Assembly (NCBI RefSeq): GCF_013874595.1
Contig: NZ_CP059431.1
Coordinates: 2,294,001-2,358,000 of the forward strand
DNA length: 64,000 bases
Direction: 5' to 3'
Source: Flavobacterium sp. xlx-214
Lineage (GTDB): Bacteria > Bacteroidota > Bacteroidia > Flavobacteriales > Flavobacteriaceae
The notes below the pieces were generated by a model. It had not been told where the DNA came from. It ran no database searches and was given only the letters and a program-made list of their open reading frames with translations. Below are positions 18,809-26,949 of this stretch, in pieces; position 1 is the stretch's first letter; every line of letters begins with the position of its first letter. Made by a program: the position numbers and the translations under genes.

Positions 18809-18914
18809 GAATTTAAAAGCTTTTGGTTAATTGACTGGTTAATAGTGTTGTATGTTATATTAATCGATGTGAAAATTGATTTTGAAAATATAAATTTATT
18901 ATAGAAAAGAATTC

Positions 18915-19168
18915 TAATAATCGGTAGTGAAATTGATGCAAAAGGTTCAATTTGGCGACACAGTAAGCAAAAGCCAATTCATTGAATAAATTTAAGAAAA
19001 AAAGCCAATGGAAATGCAAACATTCACGAATTCCTTAATCAAAAAAATAAAACTTATACATAATTGGCTTTTTTCGGAATAAAAAAAAGAAACTTTCAAT
19101 AAATCATATAACCCGCCATTGCTCCATCTCTTGGAAGCGAACAGTACAACGTAAATATTATGTTACAC
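18915..19168 (-). repeat. attC-like cassette spacer 2
   Basis: Re-starts the array after the plus-strand block. It has a tip stem AAAAAAAGCCAAT / ATTGGCTTTTTT and the conserved arm AACCCGCCATTGCtcc...GAAGCGAACAGTAC, ending in the core GTTACAC at 19162-19168. The left core is not clear, so the left boundary is approximate. Confidence 0.55.
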
Positions 19169-19175
19169 GTAGTTT

Positions 19176-20654
19176 TTATTTACTTTCAATATCAATTAAT
19201 TTTTTTCCTTTTTCACCTAAATAATGAATTAAAAGAGGATTAAAAATTTTATAACCAACAGTTGAATTCGTAAAAATTAAAATTCCGTTTTTTGTTTTTG
19301 GAAATAGAAATGTAATACATTGTGTTCCCAAGTCAGATCCTCCATGTGAAACTGCCATTTCTCCATTTCCTAAATCATACATTTCAAAGCCCAGTCCAAA
19401 ATATTTGTTATCTTTTGTTTTTACTTGTTTTTTCAACATTTCCTGATAAACATTTTCTGAAAGGTTTCCTCCATTCAAAATATTAACGAGAAAATTTCCG
19501 TAATCTTCAATTGTGGTAAGTAAATCATCGGCTGCATTTGAGGTTTTGTTTTTGATGGTTTTGTAAGGATTTCCGTTTTCATCATAACCAATTGCAAATC
19601 GTGATTCATCAGTGTTTTTTGTCCAGATAAGATCGGAATCTTTCATTTTTAAAGGTTGAAAAACCAATTCTTCCGCAAGTTTTTCTAAAGGTTTTTTGAA
19701 TTTCTTTTCAAGAGCTTTTCTTAAATATTCAAAGCCTTCTCCAGAATATCCATATTTTGTTCCAGGTTCATAAAGAAATTGCAATTTTTTGTTTTCGGTT
19801 TCACTTCTCCAATTCGGAAATCCAGTTTGATGACTCAAAATAAGTCTTGTGGTTAGTTTTTTATTTCTCGGATCTTTTGCAATATCTGCATCGGTAAAAT
19901 AGTTGTAAATAGGTTCATCCAGATTCCACTTTCCTTCACTTACCAATTTCAAGGCAACCATTGCTGTAATTGGCTTTGTAAGAGATGCTACATTGAAAAT
20001 TGTATTATATGGTGCGGAATTTCCTTCCGAAATTTCTCCAAAAACTTTTACTTGTTTTAGTTTTCCATTTTCAATAATTCCAAGTCCAAGAGTTTTGATT
20101 TTATTTTCTGATAACCAATTTTCAATGTCAGAATTATTATCGAAAATATTTGTAGTTTTCTGTTCTTCTAAAATAGGTTGATGATCAAAACTAAAAGATT
20201 CTTTCAATTTCCATTCTCCGTTTTCCAGTTCCCAAAGATTAGTAAATTTTGCAATTCCGCCTTGATTTTCTCTTTTTTCAGAGAAAGAATGTTCTCCATT
20301 TTGAACAACTCCGTAAAGTTCTCCATTTTTGTAAAGTGGAAAAATTGCGGTTTTATCCTTTATCAAAAATCGTTTTACTTGGCGATTTTCAAGGTTGTTG
20401 CAAATTCCTTTTTTTAAATCAGAAATAAATTTTGCTTTGTCTGAAATTCCATCTTTGTCATGATAAAATTTTAGATTTTCACTCAACAGACTTTCGAATT
20501 GAGCGATGTTGCATTGATTAAAACCAACCTCAAAAAGCAGACTGTCTTTTGATAAAATTGTTTTATAAAGAGTGGTAGAGTTTTCAGTTTGAGCAAAGAT
20601 TTTACCTGAACAAATAATAAGAAATAGAATTCCGAAAATGATTTTTCTAGACAT
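19176..20654 (-). CDS. Serine hydrolase with N-terminal SnoaL/DUF4440-like domain
   Basis: About 492 residues. A signal peptide (GILFLIICSGKIFAQ) is followed by an NTF2/SnoaL-like domain at about residues 30-150 (LYKTILSKDSLLFEVGFNQCN, LWELENGEWKLKESFSFDH). A PF00144 serine hydrolase fills the rest. Motifs are SLTK in NVASLTKPITA, YSG in GTKYGYSGEGFEYL (replacing YxN) and HGG in AVSHGGSDLG. I start at 20654 (Met 7 of the longest frame) to expose the signal peptide. It shares a unit with the HTH membrane protein; the unit ends match in 13 of 15 bases (GTTACACGTAGTTTT / GTTATACGTAATTTT). Confidence 0.88.
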   Translation of the reverse strand: MSRKIIFGILFLIICSGKIFAQTENSTTLYKTILSKDSLLFEVGFNQCNIAQFESLLSENLKFYHDKDGISDKAKFISDLKKGICNNLENRQVKRFLIKDKTAIFPLYKNGELYGVVQNGEHSFSEKRENQGGIAKFTNLWELENGEWKLKESFSFDHQPILEEQKTTNIFDNNSDIENWLSENKIKTLGLGIIENGKLKQVKVFGEISEGNSAPYNTIFNVASLTKPITAMVALKLVSEGKWNLDEPIYNYFTDADIAKDPRNKKLTTRLILSHQTGFPNWRSETENKKLQFLYEPGTKYGYSGEGFEYLRKALEKKFKKPLEKLAEELVFQPLKMKDSDLIWTKNTDESRFAIGYDENGNPYKTIKNKTSNAADDLLTTIEDYGNFLVNILNGGNLSENVYQEMLKKQVKTKDNKYFGLGFEMYDLGNGEMAVSHGGSDLGTQCITFLFPKTKNGILIFTNSTVGYKIFNPLLIHYLGEKGKKLIDIESK

Positions 20655-20741
20655 TGATTTAATTTTCAACAAAGGTTAAATTTAAAACAAAGTATAGCAA
20701 AAATTCACCCCGACAAAAACCCGACAATTCGCCGTCAAATA

Positions 20742-21317
20742 TTATATCATGTTGAAATTCAATTTATAACGTAGTTTTTTACTTTTGTCAATTTCTGCAA
20801 GATTTCGTAATATCAAGAAAACGTTAGATAACACAATAATGATTAAAATTACAATTGTAAATGAATGTCCAAGCTTCAAAAAAATTCCCAACATGAAAAA
20901 TATCGGAGCTAAAATTGTCCAAAGAATTTGTAGCGAAATTATTTGTTTAGACAAATTATTTTTCTGTTTTAGGACGTAAGACAAAATAAGAGGAGCCAAT
21001 ATATTAAGGGGCGGAATTAAAATAAATAGGATAGAAGAGAGGTTAATGAGTTTGATTTTTTGATAGTCAACTCCACTTTCGGGTTCTATAAATTCGATTG
21101 GTTTTTCAAGAGATTCTTCAATTGAATCTTCTACTAATTTTTTAGTTAATTCATTTTCCAAAATGTCCAAAGATTTAGATAGTGCTTTTAAAGTATGACC
21201 TTTTGGTTCGATTCCCGATTCAATTCTTTGTATTGTTCTTACAGAAATTCCCGATTTTTCGGATAATTCTTCTTGCGTTAGATTTTGTTGTTCTCTAATC
21301 TGCTTTAATTTGGACAT
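20742..21317 (-). CDS. XRE-family HTH protein with membrane domain
   Basis: 191 residues. The N-terminal Cro/C1-type helix-turn-helix (residues about 4-58; IREQQNLTQEELSEKSGISVRTIQRIESG) precedes an acidic linker and four hydrophobic segments from about 92 to 172 (INLSSILFILIPPLNILAPLILSYVL and following). It would be a membrane-tethered regulator, as seen in other Bacteroidota. It lies 87 bp upstream of the SnoaL-serine hydrolase gene in the same cassette-like unit and could control it. Confidence 0.85.
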   Translation of the reverse strand: MSKLKQIREQQNLTQEELSEKSGISVRTIQRIESGIEPKGHTLKALSKSLDILENELTKKLVEDSIEESLEKPIEFIEPESGVDYQKIKLINLSSILFILIPPLNILAPLILSYVLKQKNNLSKQIISLQILWTILAPIFFMLGIFLKLGHSFTIVILIIIVLSNVFLILRNLAEIDKSKKLRYKLNFNMI

Positions 21318-21335
21318 AAAGTTTAATAAAATTAC

Positions 21336-21558
21336 GTATAACCTGCCGCAGCTTAGTGACTGTCTAGCATTAAATTGATCGACTGTTCAATTCAGACCCG
21401 AACGAAACCAAAGCTGTTCCATTATTTGTAAACTTACAAAAAATACAAATATGGACAGCTTTTGGTTGATAAGGAAGCAAAAACTCTCAATTTATCACTT
21501 AACCCGCTTTTGGCCACCCGAGCGCAGCGAACTGTACAAAGTAAATATGATGTTAACA
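21336..21558 (-). repeat. attC-like cassette spacer 3
   Basis: Well-preserved copy. It begins GTATAACCTGCCGC and ends with the core GTTAACA. The tip stem is CCAAAGCTGTTCCAT / ATGGACAGCTTTTGG. The conserved arm CCCGCTTTTGGCCACCCGAG, then CGCAGCGAACTGTAC, is nearly identical to spacers 4 and 11. Confidence 0.75.
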
Positions 21559-21565
21559 GAAGTTC

Positions 21566-22324
21566 TTATTTTACTTTAAATAAATTGATTGTGTAATCAA
21601 GTAGTTTCTTATCTCCAAATTCGCCATGTCCAGGAATAATCATTTTTACATTTGGATATTCTTTTTTTACTTTTTCAACTGTACTTGACCAAGTTTCAAC
21701 ATTTGCATCTCCTAAATACCCTTTAGATGCATTCATTTCTTTTATTAAACACCCTCCAAACATTATTTCTTCACTTGGAAAATAGGCTATGACATTATCT
21801 TTGGTATGTCCTTCCCCGAAGAATTTTACGATACTTGTTTTGTTACCTACTTTTAAAATTATAGAATCCTTGAAGCTGTTTTCAGGGATATCATAATCAT
21901 TTTCTTTTGCAAATTCTATCGTTTTAAAATATGAATAAGATGGAATATTATGATTATGAAATGCTTTTAAGCCACCTAAACAATCTTCATGAAAATGAGT
22001 TGGGACTATTGCATTAATTTTTGAATGAAGATTTTGATTAATCCATTTGATTAATTCTTCTGAACTTTTTTCATCAGTAGTTGTGTCAAAAACAATAGTT
22101 TCTTTAGTATTATGTACAATTAAACCATTACAAGGAACTTTGCCAAAACTTTGAGTTTGTAAAAAAGATGTGTGCTCATATGTATTATCAGAAATTTTTG
22201 TTATGATTAAATCATCTGATTTATAAACAATTTTAGGAGCTAAAATTTTACTTTTTTGAGAACTACAACTGAATACAATAATTGATAATAATATTGATAC
22301 TATTATTTTTGTTGTGTTTTTCAT
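21566..22324 (-). CDS. Subclass B1 metallo-beta-lactamase (lipoprotein)
   Basis: Zinc beta-lactamase of 252 residues. The full B1 ligand set is visible: H110, H112 and D114 in THFHEDCLGG and H173 in GEGHTKDN. C192 lies in GGCLIKEMN and H233 in IPGHGEFG. K195 matches the substrate-binding lysine of B1 enzymes. The usual GNLGDAN is GYLGDANVETW, so the Asn that contacts the carboxylate is Tyr here. The lipobox IIVFSC (Cys20) would anchor it to a membrane. B1 enzymes hydrolyse most beta-lactams including carbapenems; activity here is inferred. It is the sole gene of a cassette-like unit with matched ends (11 of 14 bases). Confidence 0.9.
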   Translation of the reverse strand: MKNTTKIIVSILLSIIVFSCSSQKSKILAPKIVYKSDDLIITKISDNTYEHTSFLQTQSFGKVPCNGLIVHNTKETIVFDTTTDEKSSEELIKWINQNLHSKINAIVPTHFHEDCLGGLKAFHNHNIPSYSYFKTIEFAKENDYDIPENSFKDSIILKVGNKTSIVKFFGEGHTKDNVIAYFPSEEIMFGGCLIKEMNASKGYLGDANVETWSSTVEKVKKEYPNVKMIIPGHGEFGDKKLLDYTINLFKVK

Positions 22325-22358
22325 TTCTGTTATCTATAAATTTGTTTTTAGAATTTCA

Positions 22359-22734
22359 GTTAGCGGAAAAAATATTGGCGAAACCTTTAGGTTCGGCGGA
22401 AGCCAAATCGAATATTCGGCGGAAGCCAAATCGAATATTCGGCGGAAGCCAAATCGAATATTCGGCGGAAGCCAAATCGAATATTCGGCGGAAGCCAAAT
22501 CGAAGATTCGGCGTAGCAAATTCGCAGAATCGCTAAAGCCAACTGCAAGCTTAATTTGAACGAATGTTCAATAATTACCAAACAAAGCCAATGCTTTTTC
22601 TTGGAACTAAATTACAAAAAAGGAAATAAAAATGGCTTATGCGGTGATAGAATTGCTGATGTTGAATTTTGCATTTAACCCGCTTTTGGCCACCCGAGCG
22701 CAGCGAACTGTACGAAGTAAATACCTTGTTAGCC
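22359..22734 (-). repeat. attC-like cassette spacer 4 (expanded)
   Basis: Begins GTTAGCGG and ends GTTAGCC. It is about 150 bp longer than other spacers because of a five-copy tandem repeat (22395-22509) in the left arm. The right arm CCCGCTTTTGGCCACCCGAG is almost identical to that of spacer 3. Confidence 0.75.
22395..22509. repeat. 23-bp tandem repeat, five copies
   Basis: Five head-to-tail copies of a 23-base unit (GGCGGAAGCC then AAATCGAATATTC). Four are identical and the fifth has one change. A single copy of the same unit stands at 23752-23774 in spacer 5, so the repeat arose by local expansion inside the spacer arm. Confidence 0.95.
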
Positions 22735-22752
22735 GTATGTGCCTTTTCAGTC

Positions 22753-23310
22753 TTACTGTTTTACAGAAATAAATGTTTCAACTTCGGCATTGTCGCCATC
22801 GTAGTATTTTTTTTCGTGAATCGTAAAGTCTGCTTGGTAGGCTCGTTTTGTATTCAACTCTTTATTTCCCCAAATTTCTAACCAAGTATTGAAAACTGCT
22901 TCTGGCATTTTTCCTTTGGAAACAAACTTTTGGTATTCCGCAGTTTCAATTGTTATGCCAACAAATCCTTTGGGAATATTTTCTAGTGAACTTACTGGCA
23001 ATCCTACAATGGTGGTATAAGCTCCTGTGAAATCTGTTTCATAATCAGTATAAACAGCATAAATTTCATCACTCACTTTATTCGGAATTTGTTTTTGAAT
23101 TTCTTCACCCCAAAATTTGCCCCACAAAGTTTCGATGTCCTTTGCAGATTGTCCATTTTCATTTGTTGTTCTTGTCGAAATTCCGATTACGTAAAATCTC
23201 TGAATGGTTTGATTGTTCATTGTTTTTGATGTATTTGTTTGTTTTTGTGATTGAGCCATGAATGAGCATAGCGTTACTGCAAGAAAAATTAAATGCTGAA
23301 AGTGTTTCAT
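22753..23310 (-). CDS. Secreted GyrI-like/AraC effector-binding domain protein
   Basis: 185 residues. A signal peptide (LIFLAVTLCSFMAQSQ) precedes a GyrI-like small-molecule-binding domain (residues about 35-180). Its pattern FYVIGISTRTTNENGQSAKDI, IYAVYTDYETDFTGAYTTIVGLPV, GFVGITIETAEYQKF and AYQADFTIHEKKYY is that of AraC-C/SOUL-type effector domains. There is no DNA-binding part. The export signal is unusual for this domain. It shares a cassette-like unit with a broken small gene upstream. Confidence 0.82.
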   Translation of the reverse strand: MKHFQHLIFLAVTLCSFMAQSQKQTNTSKTMNNQTIQRFYVIGISTRTTNENGQSAKDIETLWGKFWGEEIQKQIPNKVSDEIYAVYTDYETDFTGAYTTIVGLPVSSLENIPKGFVGITIETAEYQKFVSKGKMPEAVFNTWLEIWGNKELNTKRAYQADFTIHEKKYYDGDNAEVETFISVKQ

Positions 23311-23367
23311 TATCGTTATTATTTTGATTTCGTTGCAAACTTAAAATCTGCTTATGACAACCTTATG

Positions 23368-23658
23368 TCAAGGGTGGTAAACATTTTTTCTAGCAATATC
23401 AAAATACTCCTCAAAGATTATTTTATGAGGCTCAAAGGTGTCATTTTCTACAAAGTATTTTTTTAATTCGTCAATTCCACCAATAAATTTTGAATTAATG
23501 GTAGGTTGCGGTAGTTCACCGTATTTTTGTTTTAACTGATAATCATCTATAGAATATTTAACTTTATTACATACAACAAATTCGGTATTTTAATTTTGTG
23601 CAGAAAGATAATATGTGGTCAAACTAATTATAATTGATAGAAAGATTTTAAGTTTCAT
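23368..23658 (-). pseudogene. Small secreted protein gene with early stop (TonB-C-like)
   Basis: A 97-codon frame with ATG at 23658 and stop at 23368, interrupted by TAA at 23590-23592, directly after the signal peptide (KIFLSIIISLTTYYLSAQN). The rest is well formed: KYGELPQPTINSKFIGG, IDELKKYFVENDTFEPHK and IIFEEYFDIARKNVYHP. The P-x-F-I-GG-I-D-E-L-KKYF pattern resembles the start of TonB C-terminal domains, but the strand-helix end is missing. It lies 57 bp before the GyrI-like gene in the same unit. Confidence 0.75.
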
Positions 23659-23684
23659 ATTTTACGGTTTTTTTTAGAATTACA

Positions 23685-24100
23685 GCTAATGGAAAAAGTA
23701 TTAGCTAATTCGTAAAATCGCCAAAGGCATACCTTTAGGTTCGGCGGAAGCCAAATCGAAAATTCGGCGTAGCCAATTCGCAAAATCGCCGAAAGTCAAA
23801 TTGAAAATTTGGAGAAGCCAATTGCGGGCTTAATTTGAACTAATTTTCAAGTTCAGACCAAGCGAAGCCGATGCTTTTCAGATTGTTAAAGCTAAAGAAA
23901 AAAACAATATGAAACATAAGCCCTCGAAACAAATAAAAAATAATAAAATCAAAGCAGTGGCGGATAAATATTTCTACTTTACATTCCGGCACTGAGGAGT
24001 GTAGAAGTGTAATCTTATTATTTGACTTCGTCAAACCACTTCGTTAGGTTTTACCACCATAGTAACTAGAACTGTATGAAGTAAATAGAGAGTGTTACCT
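23685..24100 (-). repeat. attC-like cassette spacer 5
   Basis: Begins GCTAATGG and ends GTTACCT. It contains one 23-bp unit, then GGCGTAGCCAATTCGC as in spacers 1 and 4, and the conserved arm TGACTTCGTCAAACCACTTC, then GTTAGG. The tip stem is imperfect (AGCCGATGCTTTT with AAAGCAGTGGC). Confidence 0.65.
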
Positions 24101-24107
24101 GTAGGCG

Positions 24108-25043
24108 TTATTTTTGTTCTAATAACCAATTTATTAGTTCTTCATTATCTACAATACTCCAAGAATGCGGATGTCGTTTATTTTCATATTTTCTAAAACC
24201 TTTATTTTCTGTTGTAATTAATAGTGCATTTTCATTTCCTAACTTGTTAAGTTCATTAATCATTGCCGAACATTCCGTAGCATTCATATTTGTAAAGTCT
24301 GCTCCACGTTCTTTCAACCACCAATTTATATCAGGCTCGGTGTAAATTCTTATGGGCATATTTTCCAGTTTTTTAATTGCTGTTTGAGAGGCGTCTGAAA
24401 ATGAGTATGGTGAAAGTTTATAATATTCCGTAAGATTCGTTGTTGGATTTCCACCTGTTTCTTTCTCAAGTCTTTCTATCATGTAAATGTTTTCTTGATT
24501 TGCCTCTCCGTTTTTTGAAAGTCTAATGTCTCTTTTTGCAGAATTATAAAATCTTTCAAAATCAAGCGGCGGGTCTATCGCAAAAACAGCTGTTGGTTTA
24601 ACTAATGGATTTTCAGCATATTTTATGGCAGCACTTCCACCAATAGAAAATCCACCAACATAAAAATTTTGGTCAATGAGCTTGTGCTTAGAAGTTACAT
24701 CTTTAAGAATTTTATAAAAGGTTTCTTGACTCAAATTATCAACTCCAAAAGACAAAACACCATCTTGAAAAGTAGGAATAACAGTCAAAAAACCATTTTG
24801 GGCTAATTCGTTTGGCAAGTTGGTTTGTTGTAAAACATTTTCTGCTGTTTCCCCAAACCCTGGAATTAAAAAAACATACCCTTTCCAAGGAAGTTTTGAG
24901 GGATAAATGATCGTGTAACAGTTTTTTGTTTTATCATTTTTGTCAAGGTAAATTTTTTCAACTTTTTGATTTGATTCTTTCTGTCCATAACAATGAACAT
25001 TAAAAAAAATGAAAGTAAAAATTAAGAAAACAAGTGTTTTCAT
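24108..25043 (-). CDS. Secreted alpha/beta hydrolase
   Basis: 311 residues starting at 25043; the longer frame to 25094 only adds spacer sequence. A signal peptide (TLVFLIFTFIFFNVHCYGQ) leads into an alpha/beta-hydrolase fold. The oxyanion segment is GYVFLIPGFGETAENVLQ, the nucleophile elbow GGFSIGGSAA, an acidic residue lies in IYTEPDINWWLK, and the final His in KRHPHSWSIVD. It is a probable esterase or lipase-like enzyme with unknown substrate. It is the only gene of its unit. The ends match in 11 of 14 bases, and an attI-like segment stands before its start. Confidence 0.85.
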   Translation of the reverse strand: MKTLVFLIFTFIFFNVHCYGQKESNQKVEKIYLDKNDKTKNCYTIIYPSKLPWKGYVFLIPGFGETAENVLQQTNLPNELAQNGFLTVIPTFQDGVLSFGVDNLSQETFYKILKDVTSKHKLIDQNFYVGGFSIGGSAAIKYAENPLVKPTAVFAIDPPLDFERFYNSAKRDIRLSKNGEANQENIYMIERLEKETGGNPTTNLTEYYKLSPYSFSDASQTAIKKLENMPIRIYTEPDINWWLKERGADFTNMNATECSAMINELNKLGNENALLITTENKGFRKYENKRHPHSWSIVDNEELINWLLEQK

Positions 25044-25085
25044 AAATGTATGTTTTTTGTTCAAGGTATTTCGCTTTACGTTTAA

Positions 25086-25356
25086 AGGTAACATAGTTAA
25101 CTAGTAAAATTTAAAAATACAAAAGTTTCGTAAAACTACTTCTATATACTTGATTTCATTAAAGTGAGTTAAACAAAAAAATTATACAAAACAGATAGGT
25201 TATTAATATCAATAGGAAAGAATAAATAAAGATAAAAGTAGCAAAGTGTAAATTTTACTATTATAGATTAACCCGCATTAGATTTCGTCGAACCACTTCA
25301 TTAGGTTTTAGAACCCGAGCAAAAGCAAACAGTACTAAGTAAATACAATGTTAACG
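25086..25356 (-). repeat. attC-like spacer 6 with attI-like left part
   Basis: The left part (25087-25150) resembles the segment beside the recombinase over about 60 bases: GTAACAT, then AAAATACAAAAGTTTCGT, then a similar ACTACTTCTATAT stretch. The right part is an ordinary spacer arm (AACCCGCATTAGATTTCGTC, then ACCCGAGCAAAAGC) ending with GTTAACG at 25350-25356. It looks like an attI segment joined to an attC arm. Confidence 0.55.
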
Positions 25357-25366
25357 GAAGTGTTTT

Positions 25367-25828
25367 TTATATTTCTTTATTTGTTTCAATTAGTTTTTTC
25401 ATACTCAAATTAAAGTCTGGAAGTTGTTTGTCGATGCTTTCAAAAAATTCAATATCCGCATTTTCAACTTTTGTAAGAGCGATTTGTAAAACCTTTTCTC
25501 CGTTTGTGGTAAGTTTTACAATTTTTGCTCTGGTATCAGTTCCGTGTTCCTTTCGGGTAATTAATTTTTTTTCTTGCATTGTTCGCAAAACTTTGGATAC
25601 CATCATTCGGTCGAAGTTATTCAGATTGGCAATTTCCACCTGTGTTACATTGTCACTTTTATTAGTTAACCATGCAATAGAAGCCAGCAAAATAAACTGT
25701 GTTTGCGTCAAATCTAATGGGTCTAACACTTTTTTTTGCTTACGTTGCCATAGTAAAGTAAGCTGAGCTAATAAAAACCCTGGACTTTTTTCAGGTGTTT
25801 TAAAAATAAATTCAATTTTATCTGACAT
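25367..25828 (-). CDS. MarR-family regulator
   Basis: 153-residue winged-helix regulator: TQFILLASIAWLTN (helix 2), QVEIANLNNFDRMMVSKVLRTMQEKKLITRKEHGTDTRAKIVKLT (recognition helix and wing) and a C-terminal dimer helix. MarR proteins repress genes and are released by phenolics, oxidants or drugs. It overlaps the EVE gene by 11 bases at the end of a three-gene unit, VOC-EVE-MarR. Confidence 0.9.
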   Translation of the reverse strand: MSDKIEFIFKTPEKSPGFLLAQLTLLWQRKQKKVLDPLDLTQTQFILLASIAWLTNKSDNVTQVEIANLNNFDRMMVSKVLRTMQEKKLITRKEHGTDTRAKIVKLTTNGEKVLQIALTKVENADIEFFESIDKQLPDFNLSMKKLIETNKEI

Positions 25829-26261
25829 ATTCTTGCTCTAACATTTGTGATGAAATTAGGTCAAAATCGTGTTTGTTAATTTCAAAGAAACCAAAACGAA
25901 AAGGATAACCCCAACTTTCTTTGTTTTGGATAAAATCCAACTCGTTGATTAATGGAATTATTGAAACATCACAACTTTTCAAAAAATCAATATTTCTTCT
26001 AAACGGACAAAAATCTTCTGTCATTTGAAACGGATATACTTCATCATCTTTTACTGTACCGATAGCCGTAAATTCTTGGCATTTTTCAGCTTTTCCAAAG
26101 CTTTGTTTCCCCGAATAATAAATTACACCATCACCTCTCTGCATTCTTTTTAATGGGGATGCTTTTCCGTGACAGGCTTGCGCAATTCCTTCTGCAATGC
26201 CCGTTTTTACGTGGTCTTTAGATGCTACAATAACCCAGTATTTGGTTGTTCTCGTTTTCAT
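25818..26261 (-). CDS. EVE-domain protein
   Basis: 147 residues forming one EVE (PUA-superfamily, PF01878) domain: KYWVIVASKDHVKTGIAEG, the GDGVIYYSGKQSFG loop, QEFTAIGTVKDDEVYPF and a WGYPFRFGFFEI strand. EVE domains bind modified bases and occur in restriction proteins and in stand-alone sensors of damaged or modified nucleic acid. It overlaps marR and starts 4 bases after the VOC stop, so the three genes form one operon. Confidence 0.9.
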   Translation of the reverse strand: MKTRTTKYWVIVASKDHVKTGIAEGIAQACHGKASPLKRMQRGDGVIYYSGKQSFGKAEKCQEFTAIGTVKDDEVYPFQMTEDFCPFRRNIDFLKSCDVSIIPLINELDFIQNKESWGYPFRFGFFEINKHDFDLISSQMLEQEYVR

Positions 26262-26265
26262 AGCT

Positions 26266-26631
26266 TTAATAATTTGGTTCCATGAAAGTAATTACATAAC
26301 CATCGGGATCTTTTACCAATAATGTTTTTCCAAATGGAGTTTGGTTAATCGCTCCTAAAATTGTCAGATTTTTTTGTACAAAATCTTCTCTTAAGCTTTC
26401 GATGCTTCCGTCAATGGCAAACCAAAGCGAAACCCCATTTCCCAGTTCTTTGTTTTCGATGTTTCCAATCGGTTTTCTTATCGCAAAACTTGCTTCGCCT
26501 TTATTATATTTAAAAACAACAGCTTCAGTGTTATTCATTTCTAGGGTTTCGAAACCCAATTTTGTAGAATAAAATTCTTTTGATTTGTCTAAATCTCTAA
26601 CTTGAAGAGATACAAATTCTAATCGTCTCAT
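26266..26631 (-). CDS. VOC/glyoxalase-family protein
   Basis: 121-residue vicinal-oxygen-chelate protein: LEFVSLQVRDLDKSKEFYSTKLGFETLE (first beta-alpha-beta module) and TPFGKTLLVKDPDGYVITFMEP (second). The first metal His is not obvious, since the usual H of the strand is Q (VSLQVRD), so it may bind a ligand without catalysis. Members include glyoxalase I, FosA and bleomycin-binding proteins. It heads the operon with EVE and MarR. Confidence 0.88.
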   Translation of the reverse strand: MRRLEFVSLQVRDLDKSKEFYSTKLGFETLEMNNTEAVVFKYNKGEASFAIRKPIGNIENKELGNGVSLWFAIDGSIESLREDFVQKNLTILGAINQTPFGKTLLVKDPDGYVITFMEPNY

Positions 26632-26755
26632 TATTTAATGACTTTTAATTGTTGTTTCAAATATAGTATACACGACAACAATATGCAAATTTTTGACAAC
26701 TTATGTTGTTTTCATAGCGTTAAAAATTCTAGGCTTTGATTTTGTGAGGGTGGTT

Positions 26756-26942
26756 CTATAACGGTTCGGGACTTTCCTAGTGAGCAGATTTTTAACACTA
26801 CCTTAGATACGAAGTACAAATATTCAAATTTGCGAAAAGTTTCATATGAAGCACTTCATCCGCATTAGACTTCGTTGAACCACTTCATTAGGTTTTACCA
26901 CCCGAGCGTAGCGAACAGTATTAAGTAAATACAATGTTAATG
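26756..26942 (-). repeat. attC-like cassette spacer 7
   Basis: Begins CTATAACGGTTCGGGACTTT and ends GTTAATG. It is almost identical over most of its length to spacer 8 at 27553-27739, which points to duplication or to cassettes from one source. The conserved arm is GACTTCGTTGAACCACTTC, then CACCCGAGCGTAGCGAAC. Confidence 0.75.
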
Positions 26943-26949
26943 GAAGTGT

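Noticed and set aside
22395..22509. CRISPR array
   Set aside because: The repeats are contiguous without spacers, and no cas genes are near.
22282..22581. Overlapping frames with GGSQIEYSAEAKSN-type repeats on both strands
   Set aside because: They are the 23-bp tandem repeat read in several frames.
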